26,553 nt of DNA from an uncultured Clostridia bacterium (GTDB lineage: Bacteria > Bacillota > Clostridia > Oscillospirales > Butyricicoccaceae), in contig CAJUSB010000038.1 of assembly GCA_910589115.1 (NCBI GenBank), positions 1 through 26,553 on the forward strand. Direction: 5' to 3'. Both the position numbers and the translations under genes were made by a program. The notes below the pieces were generated by a model that worked only from the letters and a program-made list of their open reading frames with translations, did not search any database and was not told the origin of the DNA. Below are positions 4,778 to 12,981 of the stretch, in pieces; positions within the stretch are counted from its first letter, which is position 1; each line of letters starts with the position of its first letter.

Positions 4778-5873
4778 AGTTTGCTGTTTTTGTGAAAGCT
4801 GGGAGTCAGGCGGTATCGAATCTTTTTTATGTAATATTCTTTGTCGGATGGATCCGGAGAAGGTTTGCGCAGATGTGGTTGTGAGCTGCTTGAAAGAAAG
4901 CATTTTTACAGAAAGGATGCGTGCCTGTGGTATTCAGTTCCGTGAGCTGTCAGGCAATCAGCGGAGCATTCTCCAAAATGGTCGTCTGTTTTTCCGACTG
5001 TTGAAGGAACAAAAGTATGATGTTGTGCACTTTCATCTTTTCCAGGGATTCTCTCTGCGTTATGTGTATCTTGCAAAAAAGGCTAGCGTACCAGTAAGAA
5101 TCGTGCACAGTCATAATACCGCTTTGCGGAATAGTGTTGCAAAGCCGTTAAAGCTCTGCATTCACCATGTCGCAAAACATTTGTTTGCACGTTTTGCGAC
5201 AGATTTTTGGGCATGTTCGTCAGAAGCATCTGATTTTATGTTTCCAAAACGGGAAGCAAAATCGTTTCGGTGGATTCCAAACGGGATTCGTACGGAGCAA
5301 TTCCGATTTAATGAGGATGTCCGTGAAGAGGTTAGAAACGAATTCGGATTGAGTAATTCGTTTGTGATAGGAAATATTGGAAGATTATGCTACCAGAAAA
5401 ACCAACTTTTTCTGGTGGATGTGTTTGCGGAAGTATTAAAACACAGGCCGGAAAGCCGATTGCTTTTAATCGGGGTTGGCAATACAGAAGCGGCATTACG
5501 GGCCAGGGCAAGGAAGATTCATATTGAAGACAGAATTATTTTTTATGGTGTGTCCGCCCATCCGGAGAAGCTACTCTGGGCAATGGATGTATTTGCGTTT
5601 CCCAGTCGGTTTGAAGGCCTGGGAATTGCGGTGGTGGAAGCACAGGCAACGGGGCTGCCAGTTGTTTGTTCGGCACAAATTCCAAAGGAGGCGCTGGTGA
5701 CAGCATTGGTGCAGAGGATCGCGTTGCACGAAGGCGCCGGACGCTGGGCAGCAATGCTGCTGGCAGATAGAGATCCCACCTGTGAACGGGAGGCATACGC
5801 CGAGTTTGTACGTCAATCTGGTTTTGGAATTTCGGATACAGCTACGTTAATTGAGGATTTTTATGTGAGGTAA
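4764..5873 (+). CDS. Glycosyltransferase family 4 (GT-B fold)
   Basis: ATG 4764 is chosen because GGGAGG ends about nine bases before it. A longer TTG start at 4743 is less likely. The 369-residue product starts MQPIRVCCFCESWESGGIES, a GT4 N-terminal motif (glycine loop near 17-18), and contains VVHFHLFQG and RIVHSHN. The C-terminal lobe opens at IGNIGRLCYQKNQ. The E-x7-E motif is EGLGIAVVE at residues 284-292. These are the marks of EpsF/CapM-type retaining glycosyltransferases, which add a sugar from a nucleotide sugar to a lipid-linked precursor on the cytoplasmic face. No membrane segment is seen. It overlaps the recombinase-like gene by 14 bp and touches the next gene at TAATG, so it belongs to the same transcript. 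Donor and acceptor cannot be told from sequence. Confidence 0.92.
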   Translation: MQPIRVCCFCESWESGGIESFLCNILCRMDPEKVCADVVVSCLKESIFTERMRACGIQFRELSGNQRSILQNGRLFFRLLKEQKYDVVHFHLFQGFSLRYVYLAKKASVPVRIVHSHNTALRNSVAKPLKLCIHHVAKHLFARFATDFWACSSEASDFMFPKREAKSFRWIPNGIRTEQFRFNEDVREEVRNEFGLSNSFVIGNIGRLCYQKNQLFLVDVFAEVLKHRPESRLLLIGVGNTEAALRARARKIHIEDRIIFYGVSAHPEKLLWAMDVFAFPSRFEGLGIAVVEAQATGLPVVCSAQIPKEALVTALVQRIALHEGAGRWAAMLLADRDPTCEREAYAEFVRQSGFGISDTATLIEDFYVR

Positions 5874-6883
5874 TGCATGAGATGGTTGATCCTAAAATTT
5901 CGATAATTGTCCCGGTATATAATACAGAAACGTACTTAAGGCAATGTCTGGACAGTATTGTTGGTCAAACCTGTGAATCGCTTGAAATTATTTTAGTGGA
6001 TGATGGTTCTGTGGATCAATCCGGCTTAATCTGCGATGAATATGCTGCACGGGATACACGTATCCGAGTCATCCACCAGCCGAACCGGGGGGTATCTGCT
6101 GCACGGAATGCGGGTTTGGAAATTTCGTCCGGTGAGTGGGTCGGATGGGTGGATTCGGATGATTGGATTGTACCGGAAATGTACACATATCTGTTACAAT
6201 GTGCGGAACGATACGGTGTGGATATTGCAGTGTGCAGCCGATATGAGTGTTCCCGCGATGGCACTGTATTTTATGGATGGGAAAAGCCGGAGATTTTGGA
6301 TACAGAGCAGGCTGTGGGTCTTCTGCTTGCGAACAAAGAGCTACAAAATTTTTTATGGGACAAGCTTTGGAAGCGAACGCTGTTTGACGGAATTGTATTT
6401 CCGGAGGGTAAAACGTTTGAGGATATTGCTGTCATGCACCGTTTGTTTCTTGCGGCAAAACGGGTTGCCTGCCTGCCGGAAGCCTTGTATTATTACCGCC
6501 AGCGTTCCGGTAGTATTGTAGATGACCAATCGCTGGCAAACCGGATCAATCATTATCGGGCCGCAAAATTGCGAATGGATGAGATGTATGACCAGTGGCC
6601 GCAGTTTCGGCATCTGTTGGAAGCCCAATGCGTCGCTTCCTCGATTATGATTTGGTGCGGATATTATGCAAACCCAAAAGCGGAACGCCGCAGATTTTTG
6701 CCGGAACTGAAAAATATTGCGGCTTTTGCGAAGAGTCATTATCGCTCCGCGATGCAGCATATGGGGCTGGGCGTTGCCGGACGGATGGTTCTGTATTTAA
6801 TTCCGCACCCAACATGGTGGTCCTTCCTGCTGTCTGGCTGGATCAGCAAAATCTATCAGCGAAAGCATGGAAGGTCTTTGTAA
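5873..6883 (+). CDS. Glycosyltransferase family 2
   Basis: The 336-residue product has a clear GT-A fold beginning KISIIVPVYNTETYL, with DDGS at 43-46, NRGVSAARNAG at about 71-81, and the metal-binding DSDD at 94-97. The acceptor-side motif TFEDIAV is further on. It is a typical EpsJ/CpsI-type inverting glycosyltransferase for surface polysaccharide. The C-terminal part has a weakly hydrophobic stretch (LYLIPHPTWWSFLLSGW) that may touch the membrane. ATG 5873 overlaps the preceding stop by one base. ATG 5882 is an alternative, as GTGAGG at 5865-5870 is better spaced for it. The sugar is unknown. Confidence 0.92.
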   Translation: MHEMVDPKISIIVPVYNTETYLRQCLDSIVGQTCESLEIILVDDGSVDQSGLICDEYAARDTRIRVIHQPNRGVSAARNAGLEISSGEWVGWVDSDDWIVPEMYTYLLQCAERYGVDIAVCSRYECSRDGTVFYGWEKPEILDTEQAVGLLLANKELQNFLWDKLWKRTLFDGIVFPEGKTFEDIAVMHRLFLAAKRVACLPEALYYYRQRSGSIVDDQSLANRINHYRAAKLRMDEMYDQWPQFRHLLEAQCVASSIMIWCGYYANPKAERRRFLPELKNIAAFAKSHYRSAMQHMGLGVAGRMVLYLIPHPTWWSFLLSGWISKIYQRKHGRSL

Positions 6884-6905
6884 AGATGAGAGAAGGAAGA
6901 ACAAC

Positions 6906-7622
6906 ATGAATATTGCATTGATTATTGCCGGCGGAAGCGGGCATCGGATGAACCAGGATATTCCCAAGCAATTCCTGAATGTATATGATAAGCCAGTGAT
7001 TATATATACGCTGGAAGGATTCCAGCGTTATCCAGAAATTGACGCGATAGAGGTGGTTTGCCTAGATGGCTGGCATGAGGTGCTGCGCGCGTATGCAAAA
7101 CAATTTCGGATTGACAAGCTGAAATGGATCATTTCCGGAGGGGAAACTGCGCAGGAGTCGATCCGTAATGGGGTATTTTCCCTGAGGGATACGTGTGCGC
7201 CAGAGGATATCATCATCATCCACGATGGTATCCGGCCAATGGTGGAAGACTTTGTTTTATCAAGCCTGTTGATTCAATGCAAAAAGCATGGGAACGCGGT
7301 AACTTCTCTGCCGTATAACGAGCAGATTTTTGTGATGGATGATGAAGAGTCCAGTACACGGTATATCCCGAGGGACACGCTGCGCCGTGTCTCAACCCCG
7401 CAGGCGTATCAATATCAGAAGCTGCTGCGGGCATATGAAAAAGCGTTTGAGGTAGGGGTTGGTATCCAGGAGTCCACCTACGCGAATACCCTGATGGTAG
7501 ACTTAGGTGAACGGCTTTATTTTTCGGCTGGCTCTGAAAAAAATATCAAGCTTACGACAAAGGATGATCTGGAACTGTTTAAAACATATATAAAAATGGA
7601 GAAGGATCATTGGATCAAATAG
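6906..7622 (+). CDS. IspD/TarI-family cytidylyltransferase
   Basis: ATG 6906 follows AGAAGGAAGA at a normal distance, giving 238 residues. The N-terminal nucleotide-binding signature is LIIAGGSGHRM at 6-15 with lysine 21 in IPKQF. HDGIRP at 106-111 matches the HDAARP/HDAVRP motif of IspD and TarI. These enzymes make CDP-alcohols from CTP: IspD uses methylerythritol phosphate and TarI uses ribitol 5-phosphate. Because it is followed by a reductase/epimerase-like gene and then a TagF-like polymerase, a role in CDP-polyol supply for a teichoic-like polymer is more likely than isoprenoid synthesis. The exact alcohol is not known. It is nine bases from the next gene. Confidence 0.88.
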   Translation: MNIALIIAGGSGHRMNQDIPKQFLNVYDKPVIIYTLEGFQRYPEIDAIEVVCLDGWHEVLRAYAKQFRIDKLKWIISGGETAQESIRNGVFSLRDTCAPEDIIIIHDGIRPMVEDFVLSSLLIQCKKHGNAVTSLPYNEQIFVMDDEESSTRYIPRDTLRRVSTPQAYQYQKLLRAYEKAFEVGVGIQESTYANTLMVDLGERLYFSAGSEKNIKLTTKDDLELFKTYIKMEKDHWIK

Positions 7623-7631
7623 GAGAGTGAA

Positions 7632-8711
7632 ATGCGGATTATTGAAAATGAGCGTTACTTACAGATGCTTCGTCGGCTGCATACGGACTTTCCAGATTGG
7701 GGCAGATTGGATGGAAAAACAATCCTCCTGTCGGGCGCATCTGGTATGATTGGAAGCTTGCTGGTAGATGCGGTTATGTTGCGGAACCAACAGATTGAAA
7801 CACCGTGCAGGATCATTGCGCTGGGGCGCAGCCAAGAAACTGCGGAAGAACGGTTCCCGTTGTGGATGGATTTGCCGGAATTTACTTTTTTGGCGCACGA
7901 TATTTGCAAACCATTGCCATCCCTGCCGTGGAATCCGGAATATTTTATTCATGCAGCCAGCACGACGCATCCCCAAGCATATGCTTCTGACCCGGTGAAC
8001 ACGATTCTCGCGAATATCCTAGGAACGCATAACCTTTTGGAGGTGGCCTCGAAAAACCTAGGAAGTCGCTTCCTGCTTTTATCGAGCGTGGAAGTATATG
8101 GTGAAAACCGGGGAGATACTGTGTATTTCCAGGAGGATTATTGCGGATATCTGGACTGCAACACCCTTCGGGCGGGTTATCCGGAGGGAAAACGTGCCAG
8201 TGAGTCGATGTGCCAGGCTTATCGCCAGCAGTATGGGACAGAGGTCGTCATGCTTCGTTTGCCGCGGTGCTATGGGCCCACCATGCGGATGTCGGATACA
8301 AAAGCGGCCGCACAGTTTATCAAAAAAGCTGTTATGGGAGAAGAAATTATCCTGAAAAGCCAAGGCAAACAGCTTTATTCCTATGCCCATACAGCAGATG
8401 CTGTGGCCGGGATTTTGTGGGTCCTTTTGCGTGGGACGGATGGACAGGCGTATAATTTGGGGGATCCCGCGTCTGACATAACGTTGAAGCAGCTTGCAGA
8501 GCTGGCAGCGGAATGCGCAGGGACAAAAATTGTGTTCCGGCTTCCGGATGAAATAGAACAGAGAGGGTATTCCACCGCGACGCAGGCCCTAATGGACGCG
8601 GAAAAGCTCCGGGAGCTGGGGTGGCGGGCATCTTATACGATTCCGTTTGGTATTTCAGAAACGGTTGATATTTTGCGCCAGATCCATCACCCACCGGCAA
8701 CAGTTCTATAA
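7632..8711 (+). CDS. Extended SDR family NAD-dependent epimerase/dehydratase
   Basis: The 359-residue product starts at ATG 7632 after GGAGAG. After a leader of about 28 residues it has the Rossmann motif GASGMIG (35-41), HAAS at 107-110, serines 151-152 in LLSSVEVYG, and the Y-x3-K catalytic pair Y183/K187 (YPEGK). It is thus a complete extended short-chain dehydrogenase, likely cytoplasmic and NAD(P)-dependent. The relation is to RmlB/GalE-type enzymes, but the N-terminal extension and IIALGRS segment place it in a side group often found next to IspD-like cytidylyltransferases in clostridial polysaccharide loci. It may act on the substrate or product of that enzyme. This pairing differs from the TarI-TarJ pair, where TarJ is a medium-chain zinc-type reductase. 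The substrate is unknown. Confidence 0.88.
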   Translation: MRIIENERYLQMLRRLHTDFPDWGRLDGKTILLSGASGMIGSLLVDAVMLRNQQIETPCRIIALGRSQETAEERFPLWMDLPEFTFLAHDICKPLPSLPWNPEYFIHAASTTHPQAYASDPVNTILANILGTHNLLEVASKNLGSRFLLLSSVEVYGENRGDTVYFQEDYCGYLDCNTLRAGYPEGKRASESMCQAYRQQYGTEVVMLRLPRCYGPTMRMSDTKAAAQFIKKAVMGEEIILKSQGKQLYSYAHTADAVAGILWVLLRGTDGQAYNLGDPASDITLKQLAELAAECAGTKIVFRLPDEIEQRGYSTATQALMDAEKLRELGWRASYTIPFGISETVDILRQIHHPPATVL

Positions 8712-8728
8712 AAAGGTAGGAAAGAAAT

Positions 8729-11377
8729 ATGAGCGAGTATTTATATAAAGTAACCGTTATTGTTCCGGTCTATAATGCGGAAAACTTCCTGCGGACATCT
8801 CTGGAATCATTGGTGCATCAGACCATTGACCTGAACGATATGGAAGTCCTGTTGATTGATGATGGCTCTGTTGATCACAGCTTCGCAATTATGGAGGAGT
8901 ATGCGGTTCAATATCCATGTATAAAAGTCTTTCGAAAACAAAACGAGGGGGCGTCTGTCACACGAAACTATGGCATTATGCGGGCATCCGGAAAATATAT
9001 CATGTACTTGGATGCCGATGATTATTGGTCGCCGGAAACGGTTGCTAGCGTCACTTCTTTTTTCGATGCGCATTACGATGAAGTGGATTTGGTGACGTAT
9101 AAGGAACTCTCGATTCATGTGGATGGAAGGAAAGAAGAACATATCCGATACTCTATATTAAAGCATTCAGGGGTTTATGATTTATCTATCGGGGATTATG
9201 CGTTTATTACGCAGACACGAATGAATGTCTGTGTAAAAAATTTGTTAAAAAACAATATATTGTTTAATACAGAATCCGATTTTCATGAAGATCAGAAGTA
9301 TTGTACGGAAATTCTTATTCAAAAGATGAAAATAGGTTATTGTAATAAAGCCACCTATTTTTACGTTCATCAGGCAGAAAGTATTGTTAGAACATATTTC
9401 CATGCCTATTATATTTTCGAGCCAACAATGAAATATTGGGAAGAGCTGTTTGGAAGGTGGGAGCCCATGGAGGTTCCGGCATACATCCAGGCGCTTTATC
9501 TGAATGACATCAGCTGGAAAATGAGGAGCAATATTCTTTTGCCGCAGCATTATTCGGAAGCAGAATTGGAAAGGGCAAAAGACCGGATTGATGCGTTGTT
9601 GAGACAAGTCTCGAACGAAGTGATTTTAAGGCATCCGGGGGTTGACAATTTTCACCGTCATTATTTTATTTGCAGGAAACAGGAAGCGAATATCAGATTG
9701 TTTAAGGGGACCCAGTCAATCATTGTTACAAGCGATGATTGCATTCTCCTGGATATCAAAAAAATAGAAATTGTTTTGTGCTCGTTTTTTGTAAAAAACG
9801 ATAAGGTTCAAATTATTGCGTATCTGAAGTCCGCGTTATTTAATTATACAGAGAAACCGGAGCTTTATTTAATACGGAACGGTGTTATTTCACAGCCGGA
9901 AAATGTTCCTTTGCGTGAATCTTCATGGTGCCATTATCGTAGCAAAACATGGACAAATAATTTTTGGCTGTTCCAAGTGGAGATTGATGCATCCGAAGTG
10001 AAATCGTTTGAATTTCGACCGCAAATCTGCGGTATATCATTCAAAACATATTATTATTTTATGCCGGAGGTGTTTTTCAGCCATGAACTAAAACGATATA
10101 CATATTTAAAAAATGGGAAAGAATATGTTTACTCGAACAGTGTGTTCAAAATCCGTTCGGTGAATGCACAAAAAGAACGAAATTATTGGAAAAATGTGCG
10201 AAAAAAATATCGGAAGAAAAATAAAAAGTTATGGCTGATCCGTAATATCTGTTCCTTAAATATCAAGCGTTATGAAAATGTTTGGCTTTATTATGACTGC
10301 AAGGGTGTCCGTAAGGATAACGGCTATTACCAGTTTATTCATGATTTCGGCAAGGCGGATGGTGTTTCACGATATTATGTGGTAAATGATGATCTGGATT
10401 TGGTAAGGGATTTGTTTTCCAAAGAGCAGCAGAAATATCTGGTTCGTTTCGGGAGCTGGTTTCACAAGTTCTTATATTTAAAGGCGAGGAAGATTATTAC
10501 AGCTTATATTGAAAAAAATAATTATCAGCCGTTTAACGATTACTGGTATTCCCGATATATGGATGTCAGCAATCAGCCGGAATTGATTTATTTGCAGCAT
10601 GGGGTGCTTCATGCGCATCAGCCGTGGAAGTATTCGCTTGATCGTTTGTGTGTGGGAAAAGAAGTAATTTCGACGCAATATGAGCGGGAGAATTTGATTC
10701 ACAATTATCGCTTTACCGGAAAGAATTTGATTTCCTGCGGTATGCCAAGATATGATTATATTGATCTGGAGCAGGAATCGGTTAACCGGATTTTGTATGC
10801 CCCCTCCTGGAGAAAATACTTGGTTGGCCGGGAAGGTACAGAATGGGTTTCTAAGGAAAAAAAATTCTTGCAGTCTATTTACTTTGCAGAAACATGCCGC
10901 TTTTTGAACAGTAGCAGTTTGCATGATCTTTTGGAACAGCATGATCTGTATCTTGATTTTAAGCTACATCCTATTTTGGAACGGTACAAACATTTATATC
11001 ATATTACAAATGATCGGGTAACGCTGGCAGACAGCCTGGTGAACGATACGGAATATAAAGTATTTATGACGGACTTTTCTTCATTCGTATTTGATTTTGT
11101 GTATTTGCAAAAGCCAATCCTCTATTTCCTGCCGGATGATGAGATGTTCCGCTCCGGGATGAACGATTATTGCGAGCTCGATATTCCCTTCGAGAAAGCT
11201 TTCGGGGATTTGGCTCTCACCGCAGAAGAGGCGGAAACCTGCCTGAAAAAGATTTTGGAAAACGGCTGTCAGCCAGAGCAAAAATATGCAGAGCGAATGA
11301 AGGATTTCTTCCTGTATAAAGATAACAGCCAGTGTGACCGCCTCTACAATGCGCTGATACAAGATTCGGAAATATGA
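8729..11377 (+). CDS. Bifunctional GT2 glycosyltransferase / CDP-polyol phosphate polymerase (TagF-like)
   Basis: This 882-residue fusion starts at ATG 8729 after AGGAAAG. The N-terminal GT2 domain has IVPVYNAENFL, DDGS at 44-47 and the metal-binding DADD at 95-98. The middle (about 330-480) is unassigned. The C-terminal half from about 510 matches the CDP-glycerol:poly(glycerophosphate) glycerophosphotransferase family, with QHGVLH at 623-628, APSWR at 691-695, the FKLHP histidine at 747 and DFSS at 782-785. TagF, TarF and TarL use CDP-glycerol or CDP-ribitol to grow teichoic chains on the cytoplasmic face. The GT2 half could alternate sugar addition with polyol-phosphate addition, as in capsule polymerases of the Neisseria/Actinobacillus type. 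It lies between the cytidylyltransferase pair and the ABC exporter, which fits polymer synthesis followed by export. Confidence 0.92.
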   Translation: MSEYLYKVTVIVPVYNAENFLRTSLESLVHQTIDLNDMEVLLIDDGSVDHSFAIMEEYAVQYPCIKVFRKQNEGASVTRNYGIMRASGKYIMYLDADDYWSPETVASVTSFFDAHYDEVDLVTYKELSIHVDGRKEEHIRYSILKHSGVYDLSIGDYAFITQTRMNVCVKNLLKNNILFNTESDFHEDQKYCTEILIQKMKIGYCNKATYFYVHQAESIVRTYFHAYYIFEPTMKYWEELFGRWEPMEVPAYIQALYLNDISWKMRSNILLPQHYSEAELERAKDRIDALLRQVSNEVILRHPGVDNFHRHYFICRKQEANIRLFKGTQSIIVTSDDCILLDIKKIEIVLCSFFVKNDKVQIIAYLKSALFNYTEKPELYLIRNGVISQPENVPLRESSWCHYRSKTWTNNFWLFQVEIDASEVKSFEFRPQICGISFKTYYYFMPEVFFSHELKRYTYLKNGKEYVYSNSVFKIRSVNAQKERNYWKNVRKKYRKKNKKLWLIRNICSLNIKRYENVWLYYDCKGVRKDNGYYQFIHDFGKADGVSRYYVVNDDLDLVRDLFSKEQQKYLVRFGSWFHKFLYLKARKIITAYIEKNNYQPFNDYWYSRYMDVSNQPELIYLQHGVLHAHQPWKYSLDRLCVGKEVISTQYERENLIHNYRFTGKNLISCGMPRYDYIDLEQESVNRILYAPSWRKYLVGREGTEWVSKEKKFLQSIYFAETCRFLNSSSLHDLLEQHDLYLDFKLHPILERYKHLYHITNDRVTLADSLVNDTEYKVFMTDFSSFVFDFVYLQKPILYFLPDDEMFRSGMNDYCELDIPFEKAFGDLALTAEEAETCLKKILENGCQPEQKYAERMKDFFLYKDNSQCDRLYNALIQDSEI

Positions 11378-11401
11378 TATCTGAAAATGAGAGTATAGTA
11401 T

Positions 11402-12169
11402 ATGATCGATAAATTGCAGAACAATTCTTTTCTCTTTGAAGAACTGGTCAAAAGGGATTTTAAAAAAAAATACAAGCGTACCGTGCTGGGGATGGCATGG
11501 AGCATTCTTTCGCCTTTGTTGACTCTGTTTGTTATGAAGATGGTATTCACAAATTTTTTTGGTCGGAATATGCCACATTATACAATCTATCTATTCTGTG
11601 GCAATCTGATATTTTCGTATTTTAACGAATCGACTTCGCAGGGGATGTTGTCGCTTGCTAGCAACGCTTCTATTTTTACAAAGGTGAATATCCCGAAATA
11701 TTTATTCCTACTGTCAAAAAATGTACAGACTTCGATCAATTTTGGATTGACGCTTTGTGTGTTTTGTCTATTTTGCATTTTCGATCACATCGCATTTACG
11801 TGGAAGATACTTCTTTTAGTTTATCCGATTGTGCTTCTTTTGTTATTTAATATTGGTGTTGGGCTGATTCTTTCCGCGCTGTTTGTCTTTTTTAAGGATA
11901 TCCAATATTTATGGTCCGTTTTTACCATGCTGCTGATGTATATGTCCGCAATTTTTTATACAATTGACAGCTATAGCGATGTTATACAAAACTTGTTTTT
12001 ATTGAACCCGGTTTATTTGTTTATTCAATATTTTCGAATGATTGTAATTGAATCGGTTGTTCCGCCTGACTATATCCATTTGTTAATGCTGGCGGATGTT
12101 ATTATTGTGCTAAGGCTGGGTTGCTGGATGTATAAAAAGTTCAACCATATGTTTCTCTATTATGTCTGA
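11402..12169 (+). CDS. ABC-2 type polysaccharide/teichoic acid export permease (TagG-like)
   Basis: The 255-residue product has about six membrane helices, for example LSPLLTLFVMKMVF, WKILLLVYPIVLLLLFNIGV and IHLLMLADVIIVLRLGCWMY. It starts with the cytoplasmic helix LFEELVKRDFKKKYKRTVLG, which is the signature of the TagG/Wzm/KpsM family ('L.KRDLK.RYK.SVLG'). It forms the membrane channel of an ABC exporter for undecaprenyl-linked polymer. The ATPase partner begins only a few bases downstream. The ribosome binding site (AATGAGAG) is weak, so translation may depend on readthrough from the gene before it. Confidence 0.93.
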   Translation: MIDKLQNNSFLFEELVKRDFKKKYKRTVLGMAWSILSPLLTLFVMKMVFTNFFGRNMPHYTIYLFCGNLIFSYFNESTSQGMLSLASNASIFTKVNIPKYLFLLSKNVQTSINFGLTLCVFCLFCIFDHIAFTWKILLLVYPIVLLLLFNIGVGLILSALFVFFKDIQYLWSVFTMLLMYMSAIFYTIDSYSDVIQNLFLLNPVYLFIQYFRMIVIESVVPPDYIHLLMLADVIIVLRLGCWMYKKFNHMFLYYV

Positions 12170-12182
12170 GGGGAAAAGGGCA

Positions 12183-12923
12183 ATGAGCATTTTAGAAGTA
12201 AATCATGTCTCTATACGCTATATTACAGGGGACTTCAAGGACATTGGGCTGAAGGAATATGTTTTGCGTCGGATGACAGGGAATTATCAGGTTCATGAAT
12301 TTTGGGCGGATCAGGATATATCTTTTTTGCTGGAGAAGGGGGATATGCTGGGGATTATCGGTACAAACGGCGCGGGAAAATCAACGCTGTTAAAGGCCGT
12401 CTCCGGCATCATGGAACCCACAAAAGGCTGGGTAAAGCGGGAAGGGTCAATTGCGGCGCTTTTGGAATTGGCCAGCGGCTTTGACGGTGATTTGACGGTA
12501 CGGGAAAATACCTATCTGCGTGGGGCAATGCTTGGCTATACACGGAAATTTATGGACAATATGTACGGGGAAATTATCGATTTCGCCGAGTTGGATGATT
12601 TTCAGGACCGGCCATTTAAGCAGCTTTCTTCCGGCATGAAATCCCGGCTGGCCTTCTCAATCGCGTCTCTTGTCCGGCCGGATATCCTGATTCTGGATGA
12701 GGTACTGTCGGTTGGCGATGGTGCGTTCCGTAAGAAAAGCGAAACCAAAATGAAGGAAATTATCGGAAGCGGCGCAACTACGATTTTGGTTTCTCATTCG
12801 CTGGGGCAGGTGCGGAATATGTGCAATAAGGTGCTCTGGCTGCATCGAGGACAGCAGATGGCATTCGGTAGCCAGGTACAGGAAATTTGTGATCAATACG
12901 AAGCTTTTTTGAAAAAGGGTTGA
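12183..12923 (+). CDS. ABC transporter ATP-binding protein for polymer export (TagH/Wzt-like)
   Basis: The 246-residue ATPase starts at ATG 12183, which has GAGGGG about ten bases upstream. An in-frame ATG at 12162 overlaps the permease gene but has no such site. Walker A is GTNGAGKST (60-68), the signature is LSSGM (148-152), Walker B is DILILDE (167-173) and the H-loop histidine is 205. The N-terminal extension before Walker A and the IGTNGAGKSTLLK motif match TagH/KpsT/Wzt exporters. It ends soon after the nucleotide-binding domain and has no C-terminal polysaccharide-binding or extracellular domain. It pairs with the permease at 11402 to drive the finished polymer across the membrane. Confidence 0.93.
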   Translation: MSILEVNHVSIRYITGDFKDIGLKEYVLRRMTGNYQVHEFWADQDISFLLEKGDMLGIIGTNGAGKSTLLKAVSGIMEPTKGWVKREGSIAALLELASGFDGDLTVRENTYLRGAMLGYTRKFMDNMYGEIIDFAELDDFQDRPFKQLSSGMKSRLAFSIASLVRPDILILDEVLSVGDGAFRKKSETKMKEIIGSGATTILVSHSLGQVRNMCNKVLWLHRGQQMAFGSQVQEICDQYEAFLKKG

Positions 12924-12981
12924 GGGATATTTTCATGTGCAAAACAGAAGTTTGGCCTTAAATAGGTAAGGAGTAGTATAT

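Noticed and set aside
6906..7622. Housekeeping ispD (isoprenoid pathway) for the cytidylyltransferase
   Set aside because: The fold is shared, but its place between polysaccharide genes and before a TagF-like polymerase makes a CDP-polyol role more likely. It is not excluded.
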